64,000 nucleotides of DNA. Origin: JAPOXR01 sp965219635. GTDB taxonomy: Bacteria; Pseudomonadota; Alphaproteobacteria; Rhodobacterales; Rhodobacteraceae. Positions within the stretch are counted from its first letter, which is position 1, and every line of letters begins with the position of its first letter. Made by a program: the position numbers and the translations under genes. This document shows positions 35,745 through 44,447 of this stretch, piece after piece. The stretch spans positions 3,100,001 through 3,164,000 of the forward strand of contig OZ244783.1 of NCBI GenBank assembly GCA_965219635.1. Direction: 5' to 3'. The notes beneath the pieces are model-generated. The model was given only the letters and a program-made list of their open reading frames with translations, was not told where the DNA came from and ran no database searches.

Positions 35745-36598
35745 GCGCACCGGCGTATCCATGAGAAGATGGATGACGGATCATCCCCGCGGGGGCGGGG
35801 AACACCTACCAATCGACCGTATTCCCGCACATGCATGCGGATCATCCCCGCGGGGGCGGGGAACACACTGCCGCAGCTCGTTCAAATGTCGCATCCGACG
35901 GATCATCCCCGCGTGGGCGGGGAACACTCCTCACAATTGAAGTCGATGCCGGTGGCTTCCGGATCATCCCCGCGGGGGCGGGGAACACACTGGCAGGCTG
36001 GCAGTTGCGGCTACCAACGGCGGATCATCCCCGCGTGGGCGGGGAACACGGCCGTGGCAATGTTCCGCTCGACTGATTGACCGGATCATCCCCGCGTGGG
36101 CGGGGAACACGAATTCCGCAGATCCCGCAACCTGGCAACCTGCGGATCATCCCCGCGTGGGCGGGGAACACTGGGCAACGCCATCGGCTTCGATCAGTTG
36201 CGCCGGATCATCCCCGCGTGGGCGGGGAACACATGGCGGCGGTTTCTTCCGCCTCGCCATCCAGCGGATCATCCCCGCGTGGGCGGGGAACACGCCGCTA
36301 CGTCCGTTGCTGCCCATTCGCCGCGCGGATCATCCCCGCGTGGGCGGGGAACACCTCATAGAGCGCGTCCTGCGCTCTTTGGCTGTCGGATCATCCCCGC
36401 GTGGGCGGGGAACACCCGGACAACAGCGCCTACCAGTTGCTCCGGGTCGGATCATCCCCGCGTGGGCGGGGAACACATTCAACGCGTGATGGACCGGACC
36501 CATGATGTCGGATCATCCCCGCGTGGGCGGGGAACACGTGCCGGCCACGACCGCGTTCTGGTCAAGACCCGGATCATCCCCGCGTGGGCGGGGAACAC

Positions 36599-36842
36599 TG
36601 TGGCATCCAACTACAACGAATTGGATATGGCGGATCATCCCCGCGTGGGCGGGGAACACGCCAAACTCGCGTGCGCAGGTGCGCTCCCAGTCGGATCATC
36701 CCCGCGTGGGCGGGGAACACTGTGGCATCCAACTACAACGAATTGGATATGGCGGATCATCCCCGCGTGGGCGGGGAACACGCCAAACTCGCGTGCGCAG
36801 GTGCGCTCCCAGTCGGATCATCCCCGCGTGGGCGGGGAACAC
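36599..36842. repeat. Tandem duplication of two spacer-repeat units (spacers 23-26)
   Basis: Spacers 23 and 24 with their repeats (36599-36720) recur identically as spacers 25 and 26 (36721-36842), a 122-bp tandem duplication by recombination between repeats or slippage. Confidence 0.9.
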
Positions 36843-37879
36843 TAGTAGATGGCCGCGTAGTGCCTGTGCACCCACGGATCATCCCCGCGTGGGCGGGGAA
36901 CACGTCCAAGCGGCATACGGCGCCCGCTCTTTTGCCGGATCATCCCCGCGTGGGCGGGGAACACATGTCGGGATGAATGTGGCCGCGCACAGGCGGCGGA
37001 TCATCCCCGCGTGGGCGGGGAACACCGTTGGATCGGTTCCGGCAATATCGCCGTCCCCGGATCATCCCCGCGTGGGCGGGGAACACGCCCAGGCTTTCGG
37101 ATCGTCGATCGCACAGTCCGGATCATCCCCGCGTGGGCGGGGAACACCAACCAGGCGTCGATCATTATCAAGATTTCGCCGGATCATCCCCGCGTGGGCG
37201 GGGAACACCAAATTTCTGTCAGTTGTCGAATGCGCGACGCCGGATCATCCCCGCGTGGGCGGGGAACACCGGACTGCCCTGAGCGCTCTCAAGCGTCGGG
37301 CCGGATCATCCCCGCGTGGGCGGGGAACACAATCAAGGAAGATGAAAGTGTGCTTGGCATGTCGGATCATCCCCGCGTGGGCGGGGAACACTGCCTTATC
37401 ACTTCCCTGGTCGCCTCGATCCACGGATCATCCCCGCGTGGGCGGGGAACACAGGCTGATATGAAGGGAAACAGCATGACCACACGGATCATCCCCGCGT
37501 GGGCGGGGAACACAGCGAATCCCGGCGGAAACGGCAGTTTATCGCCGGATCATCCCCGCGTGGGCGGGGAACACTTCCCGTTCTTGCGCGCAATCGACAA
37601 ATAAGACGGATCATCCCCGCGTGGGCGGGGAACACGCCACCGATCCGCTCATCGAGGAGGCTGACTTCGGATCATCCCCGCGTGGGCGGGGAACACGGCT
37701 CCCAGTTCACGTGTGGTTGATTGGATGGCGGATCATCCCCGCGTGGGCGGGGAACACTTTCCAGCGTCTATAGGCCACATAACCAGTGACGGATCATCCC
37801 CGCGTGGGCGGGGAACACGTTTCTGCCCGCTATTCATGAACGGCAGCAGTCGGATCATCCCCGCGTGGGCGGGGAACAC

Positions 37880-37905
37880 TGGCAGTGAGCATTGTCTCAC
37901 TGCCA
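37880..37905. repeat. Self-complementary spacer 44
   Basis: TGGCAGTGAG and CTCACTGCCA are perfect 10-bp arms around CATTGT, covering 26 of the 32 bases of the spacer. The crRNA guide could fold on itself. Confidence 0.85.
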
Positions 37906-37940
37906 CACTGACGGATCATCCCCGCGTGGGCGGGGAACAC

Positions 37941-38062
37941 CTCTGGGCACGCTCGCAGTCAAATACGACCTCCGGATCATCCCCGCGTGGGCGGGGAACA
38001 CCTCTGGGCACGCTCGCAGTCAAATACGACCTCCGGATCATCCCCGCGTGGGCGGGGAACAC
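37941..38062. repeat. Tandem duplication of one spacer-repeat unit (spacers 45 and 46)
   Basis: The spacer beginning CTCTGGGCACGC at 37941 recurs unchanged at 38002, with identical repeats: a third independent unit duplication in the array. Confidence 0.9.
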
Positions 38063-40075
38063 CTTGCCAGTAAGGTTGGTGTTGGTAGTCATTGCGGATC
38101 ATCCCCGCGTGGGCGGGGAACACTTGTCAGACTGCACAAAGTCCGGGAACAGCATCGGATCATCCCCGCGTGGGCGGGGAACACTCCCTGGTGGGCACGG
38201 ATTGTATGTCAAGCGCCGGATCATCCCCGCGTGGGCGGGGAACACTCGGCACGAACGTCTCGACCAGTTTCTGCCCGCGGATCATCCCCGCGTGGGCGGG
38301 GAACACAATCGCGACCGCCTGCATGTACTGGCCGATTACGGATCATCCCCGCGTGGGCGGGGAACACGTTTCTGCCCGCTGTTCATGAACGGCAGTAGGC
38401 GGATCATCCCCGCGTGGGCGGGGAACACGAATGCGCCGTTCGCCTTGAGCCAGTGGATGCCGGATCATCCCCGCGTGGGCGGGGAACACTCAAGGTCGGC
38501 GATAATGCGGTCAGTGATCGCCGGATCATCCCCGCGTGGGCGGGGAACACGTAAGCATGGGTGACGCAAGCGATAGGGTAGCCGGATCATCCCCGCGTGG
38601 GCGGGGAACACCCGTGCCGCCCGGTTAGCCCCCGTGCCGTCGTCGGATCATCCCCGCGTGGGCGGGGAACACTTCCTGGGCGGCGGTCCCGAAGGTGATA
38701 ATGCCGGATCATCCCCGCGTGGGCGGGGAACACGTGGGTTTGACCTGTCGCACAGGGGTATATGTCGGATCATCCCCGCGTGGGCGGGGAACACAGTTCC
38801 GGCTCCTGCCAGTAAGCGGGCATTTTCGGATCATCCCCGCGTGGGCGGGGAACACTGCTGATAGTAAGCCTCTTCCAGGCTAGTTCCCGGATCATCCCCG
38901 CGTGGGCGGGGAACACGTCCACTTCACCCGCCGCATTGGAGTCGGCGTCGGATCATCCCCGCGTGGGCGGGGAACACGCCATGACGCCGATCATTGCGTA
39001 GATCATCCGCGGATCATCCCCGCGTGGGCGGGGAACACACCGCGTGATTCTCCTGATAGAGTTCGGCTACCGGATCATCCCCGCGTGGGCGGGGAACACG
39101 AGTTGAGTTCGGTTGATATTGACCTCCAAATCGGATCATCCCCGCGTGGGCGGGGAACACACCTTCAATGCCCAGCCAATGCAATCGAAATGCGGATCAT
39201 CCCCGCGTGGGCGGGGAACACAATCCACAATCACTGCGTCACCGAGTACGACACGGATCATCCCCGCGTGGGCGGGGAACACTGAGAAAGGCACGATATG
39301 ACCATACTACCTCCCGGATCATCCCCGCGTGGGCGGGGAACACTCATCTACCAGATTTTCATCAATCAGTGATTGCGGATCATCCCCGCGTGGGCGGGGA
39401 ACACGCGCAGTGTCAGATTGATGTCCCAGTAGGTAGCGGATCATCCCCGCGTGGGCGGGGAACACGGCACCAGCACCGACACCTGGCAACACACCGCCGG
39501 ATCATCCCCGCGTGGGCGGGGAACACGCAAGAGCAACCAGTGTCAGGGAGTCAATCGCCGGATCATCCCCGCGTGGGCGGGGAACACTAGGGTGCTTCAA
39601 CTGCGACCCGGCAGGCGTGCGGATCATCCCCGCGTGGGCGGGGAACACTACGTGTCCGGGATCCGGTTCGTGTCGGGTGCCGGATCATCCCCGCGTGGGC
39701 GGGGAACACGCAGCCCGGCCCAAGAACTGGTGCCATTTCAACGGATCATCCCCGCGTGGGCGGGGAACACTCCGGATGCGCGTCGATCGGCACGACGTAA
39801 TACGGATCATCCCCGCGTGGGCGGGGAACACAGATCCGGCCGTTCATGCATCAGCCCTTTGAGCGGATCATCCCCGCGTGGGCGGGGAACACCCAAATTG
39901 ACCAAAGCGGATGCCATCAATGTGCGGATCATCCCCGCGTGGGCGGGGAACACACCCTGAACTGAGAGGAACCACAATGAGAATCCGGATCATCCCCGCG
40001 TGGGCGGGGAACACCGCGGCCTATTTTCGTCCCCACGGAACCCGGCCGGATCATCCCCGCGTGGGCGGGGAACAC

Positions 40076-40157
40076 TCTTTCTGTAAGGTTTTGAAATATC
40101 AGACGAAATAGCCAAGCGCAAAAACTACCGGCATTCTTGGCAAACTCAGTAAGAGCA
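40076..40157 (-). promoter_or_regulatory. CRISPR leader with IHF-like site
   Basis: 82 AT-richer bases between the first (leader-proximal) repeat and the cas2 stop. On the minus strand TTTCAAAACCTTA (40096-40084) matches the IHF pattern WATCAANNNNTTR with one mismatch and lies 9-21 bases from the repeat, where IHF bends the leader during spacer integration in E. coli I-E. No clear promoter hexamers were found. Confidence 0.6.
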
Positions 40158-40457
40158 TTACCGCTCCGGGTGCACAACCGCCTGGGGCGCGAAGGCGACT
40201 AGTTTGAGGCCGTCAAAATCGATGGGCATGCGCCTATTGCGCCCTACTGTGGCAAAGTCGTAACCCTGATCGTTGGGTGCGGCCCAAGCAACGACCGCAT
40301 CTCCATCAGCGATAAGCGCCACTACCTCGGACCAGATCCGTTCGCGCACGCGCCGCGAGTAGCGCCCGACATAGACCCCAGAGCGAATTTCGAGCAGCCA
40401 GACAGCCAAGCGGCCCCGAAGCCTCGGTGGCGCGTTCTCAACCACGATGACCATCAT
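40158..40457 (-). CDS. cas2: CRISPR-associated endonuclease Cas2 (type I-E)
   Basis: 99 residues of the Cas2e subtype: MMVIVVENAPPRLRGRLAVW is the diagnostic N-terminus, followed by LEIRSGVYVGRYSRRVRERI. It dimerises and bridges two Cas1 dimers to integrate spacers. Its start overlaps the cas1 end by 20 bases, so translation is coupled. It is the last cas gene before the leader. Confidence 0.95.
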   Translation of the reverse strand: MMVIVVENAPPRLRGRLAVWLLEIRSGVYVGRYSRRVRERIWSEVVALIADGDAVVAWAAPNDQGYDFATVGRNRRMPIDFDGLKLVAFAPQAVVHPER

Positions 40458-41376
40458 CTCCGCCTCCTAGAGCTTCTGGGAACGCCGGGGCGGACGCCTC
40501 GGGCGCAGGTGCTGGCACCGGAAGATCTCCGGCCTTCAGAACAGCCTCTATGCCGGGAATAATCTTCGACAGGAGACCCGCCGAACGGAAGCTGTCCCGG
40601 CAGGCGAGGCGCACGGCCCGTTCGGCCGACATGTCGAGCTTGCCCTGCTGTGCCTTGCCGGCAATCCGGAATGCCTCCGGAACTACGGTGCTGGTCTTCC
40701 ACAGGTCCGCGATGTCATACACGAATGATCTCGGCTTACCGGTATGCAGGAAGCCGATTGCCGGGGCATACCCGGCTGCGAGCACTGCTGCTTCCGCCAA
40801 GCCGTGAATGCAAGCTGTAGCCGCGCTCAGGCAACGATTCGGGAGGTCGGAACTGTCCCAATCCGCTGGATCGTAGCGACGCCGCTTCCAGGTGACCCCG
40901 TATTTGCGGGCCAACAGATCGTAACTCGCCCGAACGCGTGCTCCTTCAATTCCACGCAGTTGATCAACGGATCGGCGCTGCGGCGCCGACTCTCCAAAAC
41001 GAATGCGATACATCTCCCGCACCACCCGCAGCCGAGCGGCAGGGTCAAGAGCAAGCGACGCCTGCCAGAGAAGCTTGTCCGAGCGGGCTCCTCCCGGTTG
41101 TCCAGCGGCATAGAGTCGCACGCCCGCTTCGCCGACCCAGGTCACCAAAGTGCCCGCACGCGCAGCGAGCGCCACAGCGGCGTGAGAAATTCGCGCGCCC
41201 GGCTCTAGCATCAGGCATGCGAGACCTCCGATTGGAATATGTGTGCGTGTGCCGTCGGCGCTAATGGCGACGAACGCCCCGTCCTTCACGTCAATCTGCG
41301 CACGCTCGACGAACACCAGCGCCGCCCGTTCCTTGAGCGGGATCGGCCTTGGGGGAACAACTCCCGGAAGAGACAT
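40438..41376 (-). CDS. cas1: CRISPR-associated integrase Cas1 (type I-E)
   Basis: 312 residues. Catalytic residues match the E. coli set with an offset of three: Glu144 in RGIEGARVRASY, His211 in GFLHTGKPRSFVYD, Asp221 and Asp224 in DIADLWK. The C-terminus ends in a Pro/Ala-rich tail (about 288-312) that overlaps the cas2 start in another frame. With Cas2 it inserts new spacers at the leader end. Apparently intact. Confidence 0.96.
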   Translation of the reverse strand: MSLPGVVPPRPIPLKERAALVFVERAQIDVKDGAFVAISADGTRTHIPIGGLACLMLEPGARISHAAVALAARAGTLVTWVGEAGVRLYAAGQPGGARSDKLLWQASLALDPAARLRVVREMYRIRFGESAPQRRSVDQLRGIEGARVRASYDLLARKYGVTWKRRRYDPADWDSSDLPNRCLSAATACIHGLAEAAVLAAGYAPAIGFLHTGKPRSFVYDIADLWKTSTVVPEAFRIAGKAQQGKLDMSAERAVRLACRDSFRSAGLLSKIIPGIEAVLKAGDLPVPAPAPEASAPAFPEALGGGDDGHRG

Positions 41377-41391
41377 GACACCTCTACACGT

Positions 41392-42111
41392 TTACAATCG
41401 GCGCACCAGCATCAGCCCGCAGCCATAAGCCTTGGCGCGGCCGAAGCCGGCAAGCAGGGCGCCCGCAAACCGCGCCGGATCGCGAACGGTGAGTTGCCCA
41501 CCGAGATCAAGCACACCGAAGGTGAGCTTATGCCCACGCCTGTGGCCCAACTTGCAAACCCGGTAATCCTCTACCGTCATTGTGTCGAGGGTAAAGCCAC
41601 GACGTTCTCCCTGAGCGGCCAGCCAAGCCATTGCTGCTTCCTCGGCGGCATCCATGCGTCGCAACGCGCGAGACTCTATTCTCTCACATTTTTGCTCCTC
41701 GGTGAACATCGCGTGCATCACGATGTCTACGCGGCGGTCCTTTCTCGGTCTGCGTTTCGTGCCGGGAACGACGTCGTTCTCTCTGACGCTGCGGCGGTCC
41801 TTCGTAGCGTTGGCGCGCAAAACGAAAGCCAGCCGGTCTCCCACCGCCAGCACCGGCGCGAAGTTCATGGGCTGAAGTGGCCTGAACAGTCTCGATCCCT
41901 GCGGCTTGCGAGCCGATAACACCAGAAACTTGCCCTTACCATGCGCCCGCCAAAGGAAATCCCGACCCATGTCACGGCCCGGGAACAATGTCCAGATCAG
42001 GCGATGATGAGCGTCAAAGGCCGCATCGCTCTCCGGCGGGTCGAGCAATTGACGGAGCGCGTGCTCCGGTGCCTCGGGGTCAAGTTCGGCCAGAGTCAGG
42101 TAGTAGGTCAT
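41392..42111 (-). CDS. cas6e: CRISPR-associated pre-crRNA endoribonuclease Cas6e
   Basis: 239 residues (somewhat longer than the E. coli 199). It cuts pre-crRNA at the base of the repeat stem to leave the 8-base 5' handle and stays on the 3' hairpin. The N-terminal HH pair at 35-36 before RLIWTLFPG is at the expected catalytic histidine position, and the glycine-rich loop GFGRAKAYGCGLMLVRRL closes the protein. It overlaps the cas5e stop by one base and is followed 15 bases later by cas1. Confidence 0.95.
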   Translation of the reverse strand: MTYYLTLAELDPEAPEHALRQLLDPPESDAAFDAHHRLIWTLFPGRDMGRDFLWRAHGKGKFLVLSARKPQGSRLFRPLQPMNFAPVLAVGDRLAFVLRANATKDRRSVRENDVVPGTKRRPRKDRRVDIVMHAMFTEEQKCERIESRALRRMDAAEEAAMAWLAAQGERRGFTLDTMTVEDYRVCKLGHRRGHKLTFGVLDLGGQLTVRDPARFAGALLAGFGRAKAYGCGLMLVRRL

Positions 42112-42848
42112 TACACTTCTCCTTCCGCCTGCTTCCCTCGCCGATCATCCAGCAGCCAGACGGTCGACTCCGCAAAAGTCCAAGCCCGCCGGTCAAGTGG
42201 TTCGCCGGGCACGAGTTCGCTCGAAAGAGGATTGGTGACGCCCGGCGCGGGATCGGAATGCACCAGATGCTGCGTGAGGGTCGCGGTGCTCAAGTGCTCA
42301 GGGACCAGCCAGGACGGTACTTCAATGCAGGCCAGCGCTTCTGCTGGTCCCTCCTTCATGAGGATTTTGGCATTGACAGGATTCGCCAGCGGACAGGACT
42401 TACGACCGAGGTAAAGCGGGAAGTGCGGTTGCCGGAAACTAGCGGCAAGTTCGCTCAAGGACCATTGGCCGCGGCCCCAAAGCGTTACGCCGATCAGAAC
42501 GTCAGAGCGGTAATCCCGCTTGGTAACGATTGTGTTGACGCCCAGCCCGGCGCGAGCTAGCGCCTCTCGTCGGGTCGCCGGTCGTCTAGCCTTGGCCGTC
42601 GGTGCAGTCTCTACCGTGTGGTAGTCCCGCAGCGGACGTGAGTCTCTGAATGATTGCGCCGCGACCGCATAAGCGCGCAGCGCCGCCTGCCCTTCCATGT
42701 CCGAGCGTTCGATGCCGAGCGCCGCGCCCACTAGACCGAGCACCGCCGAGCGCAAGGGAACAACGCCGCTTCCCCGGCGTTCATGCCCAGCATAGCTGCC
42801 GAAGGAAGCCATAGGTGCCGCCAGGAGGAATACCAGATGTTCACGCAT
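42111..42848 (-). CDS. cas5e: Cascade subunit Cas5e
   Basis: 245 residues. MREHLVFLLAAPMASFGSYA is the Cas5 N-terminal signature, with PLRSAVLGLVGAALGIERSD next and the CPLANP segment later. It caps the 5' handle of the crRNA in Cascade. Its start overlaps the end of cas7e by 8 bases, coupling translation. Confidence 0.95.
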   Translation of the reverse strand: MREHLVFLLAAPMASFGSYAGHERRGSGVVPLRSAVLGLVGAALGIERSDMEGQAALRAYAVAAQSFRDSRPLRDYHTVETAPTAKARRPATRREALARAGLGVNTIVTKRDYRSDVLIGVTLWGRGQWSLSELAASFRQPHFPLYLGRKSCPLANPVNAKILMKEGPAEALACIEVPSWLVPEHLSTATLTQHLVHSDPAPGVTNPLSSELVPGEPLDRRAWTFAESTVWLLDDRRGKQAEGEV

Positions 42849-43920
42849 CGCTGAGTTGGCCGGCTACGAACGCTTTGGCTTCCGCCAGCGAGCCGACGCC
42901 TTCCGCCAGGTTCATCTCTATCGTGGCGTCGGCAAGGGCCCCATAGGCCCGGTTCATCGCATCAGCTGTCTGGCGCAATGCAGCGACGGACGCCCCGAGC
43001 AAGTCTTCATCCCTTACGGGTTTCAGAAACGCAGCCGCCAGACTGCGCGGTTGCTGTTTACCGGCCTCTGCGCGGATGTAGGAAGCGCGTGTGTGATGGC
43101 TGTAGCTGTTACGCTTGCCGGAAGGCGTGGCGGTGGCGAAGGCCTCGGTGACCGCCTCCAACGCACATCCGGCCAGAGCGCGATCCCCTGCGAGATTTTC
43201 CAGCAACTGCCTGGTGTCGATGCACACATAGAGATAATACACGCCCGATCCGAAACCGGCCTCGCCGACAAAGCCTGCGCCCATGTCCTCAGACGGCCGC
43301 TTTAGGTCGTCTACAGCGGTGTAATAGTCATCCTCGATATCGGCTCGGTGCGTGGTGATTGCGTGTGACACTTGCACCGCTGCCTCGCGATTGAATTCGG
43401 GCGCATCGGCCAGCATGCGGCCGAACATGGCCAGATCGACCGCACCGTCGGCCGTGCGCAGAATGTGCCTTCCGCGCGCTTTGGCTTCCTTGTCGAGGGT
43501 CTCGCCCTTGAGCGCGCGTTCCGCCAACTCTAGCGCCGCCTGCCGTTCCTCCGGTGAAATGAAAGCGAGCTGCCTGATGCGCACCTGGTGCAGGTTCTTC
43601 TTGGCGGCTGCCTCGTCCAGCTTGCCGAAAACCTCGGCGACCTTGCTGGCGATTGCGCGGGCCCGTTCGTCGGTGGCGCCGCGTTCGCACAGATACTCGA
43701 CCACCGCCTCACCAAGACGCCGGGTGCGTGCGCCCATATGGCCTTGCATGGCATCAGACATGATAGGTGACAGGCGAGCGGCCCGTTTTAGGGACTGTGA
43801 AGACAGGCGCAACCGGGGTGCGCCGCCATAGACCGCGGTCTTGGGGCGGCCCATATCGTCTCGGTTGGGATTTGAGGGCGGATAGATAGTCAGGAAATGC
43901 AGTTGTACGAAGCGCGTCAT
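42841..43920 (-). CDS. cas7e: Cascade backbone subunit Cas7e
   Basis: 359 residues. MTRFVQLHFLTIYPPSNPNR and the RLSSQSLKRAAR segment are characteristic of Cas7e/CasC; a long helical region and KRNSYSHHTRASYIRAEAG follow. Six copies would coat the spacer part of the crRNA. The ATG at 43920 overlaps the cse2 stop (43917-43919); an upstream in-frame extension into cse2 is not used. Confidence 0.95.
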   Translation of the reverse strand: MTRFVQLHFLTIYPPSNPNRDDMGRPKTAVYGGAPRLRLSSQSLKRAARLSPIMSDAMQGHMGARTRRLGEAVVEYLCERGATDERARAIASKVAEVFGKLDEAAAKKNLHQVRIRQLAFISPEERQAALELAERALKGETLDKEAKARGRHILRTADGAVDLAMFGRMLADAPEFNREAAVQVSHAITTHRADIEDDYYTAVDDLKRPSEDMGAGFVGEAGFGSGVYYLYVCIDTRQLLENLAGDRALAGCALEAVTEAFATATPSGKRNSYSHHTRASYIRAEAGKQQPRSLAAAFLKPVRDEDLLGASVAALRQTADAMNRAYGALADATIEMNLAEGVGSLAEAKAFVAGQLSDA

Positions 43921-44447
43921 GACGCAGTCTCCTCTTTGTCGTGGGTTTCGGCGAGCGCAGCGCCGAAATAGTGAAAACACCAACGGTTGCGGACCCCTTC
44001 GCTCCAGTAATAGAGATCCTCCGCTAGCAGCGAACCGTTGCAGGCGGGTTCAGACCCCAGAACTGCCAAGCACCTACGAAGCGGTCGGATCAGTTCGCGG
44101 CGAGTCGAAGCGCGAATGAGCGATTGGAAACGCAGTTCGCTCAAGCGGCGTGGCCCATCCCGACTAAGCTTGCGGCCGAACACGCTGGCGAGAACATCGC
44201 CGCGGATGACCTTGAACCGGGCGAAGGTTATGGCCAAGAGGGCCAACTGATCTGTAGTTGTTGAGCCATGGCCGTGGAATCGGAGCCGATTGAAGAGTTC
44301 ATGCGTCTCTTCTACCGTGAGCGCTTCGGCTGGAGTTTCGCAACGCCGTAAAAGGGCGCGGGCAGCGCGGGCAGCGCCACTGTCGGAGCCGAGAGCAGCC
44401 CCATACCAAGCAGCAACGACGCTGCCGACACGACTGTCGTCCGTCAT
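43917..44447 (-). CDS. cse2: Cascade small subunit Cse2 (Cas11)
   Basis: 176 residues, mostly alpha-helical and Arg-rich, as CasB/Cse2. Two copies stabilise the R-loop along the belly of Cascade. A segment RLSELRFQSLIRASTRRELI with basic surface fits the family. Its start and stop each overlap a neighbour by four bases (cse1 and cas7e). Confidence 0.93.
   Translation of the reverse strand: MTDDSRVGSVVAAWYGAALGSDSGAARAARALLRRCETPAEALTVEETHELFNRLRFHGHGSTTTDQLALLAITFARFKVIRGDVLASVFGRKLSRDGPRRLSELRFQSLIRASTRRELIRPLRRCLAVLGSEPACNGSLLAEDLYYWSEGVRNRWCFHYFGAALAETHDKEETAS

Larger units (their letters stand above)
35230..40075 (-). CRISPR. Type I-E CRISPR array, 80 repeats and 79 spacers
   Basis: Repeats of 29 bases (plus strand starts CGGATCATCCCCGC, ends GCGGGGAACAC) alternate with 32-base spacers, period 61. 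Counting every repeat end gives 80 repeats: 35258, then steps of 61 (60 twice) to 40075. The crRNA-sense strand is the minus strand: repeats read GTGTTCCCCGCC to ATGATCCG, like the E. coli type, with an 8-base 5' handle ATGATCCG. The stem CCCCGC/GCGGGG surrounds a 4-base loop. Repeats at low coordinates are degenerate (G for T in the loop, one G lost in repeats 1, 2 and 5, a different first triplet in repeats 8 and 9), so the leader is at the cas2 side. Transcription runs towards hrcA. Confidence 0.99.

Noticed and set aside
38978..39038. Spacer 62 ends in GATCATCCG next to the repeat's CGGATCATCC
   Set aside because: Looks like a partial repeat, but spacer length and period stay exact; probably coincidence.
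37453..39984. Spacers 37, 67 and 78 each contain a ribosome-site-like purine run followed by ATG
   Set aside because: Attractive as gene starts, but expected by chance among 79 spacers and the reading direction is arbitrary.
35183..40111. Many overlapping open frames with repeated peptides such as SSPRGRGT, RIIPAWAGNT and DHPRVGGEH
   Set aside because: They are translations of the 61-bp CRISPR units in three frames, not proteins.
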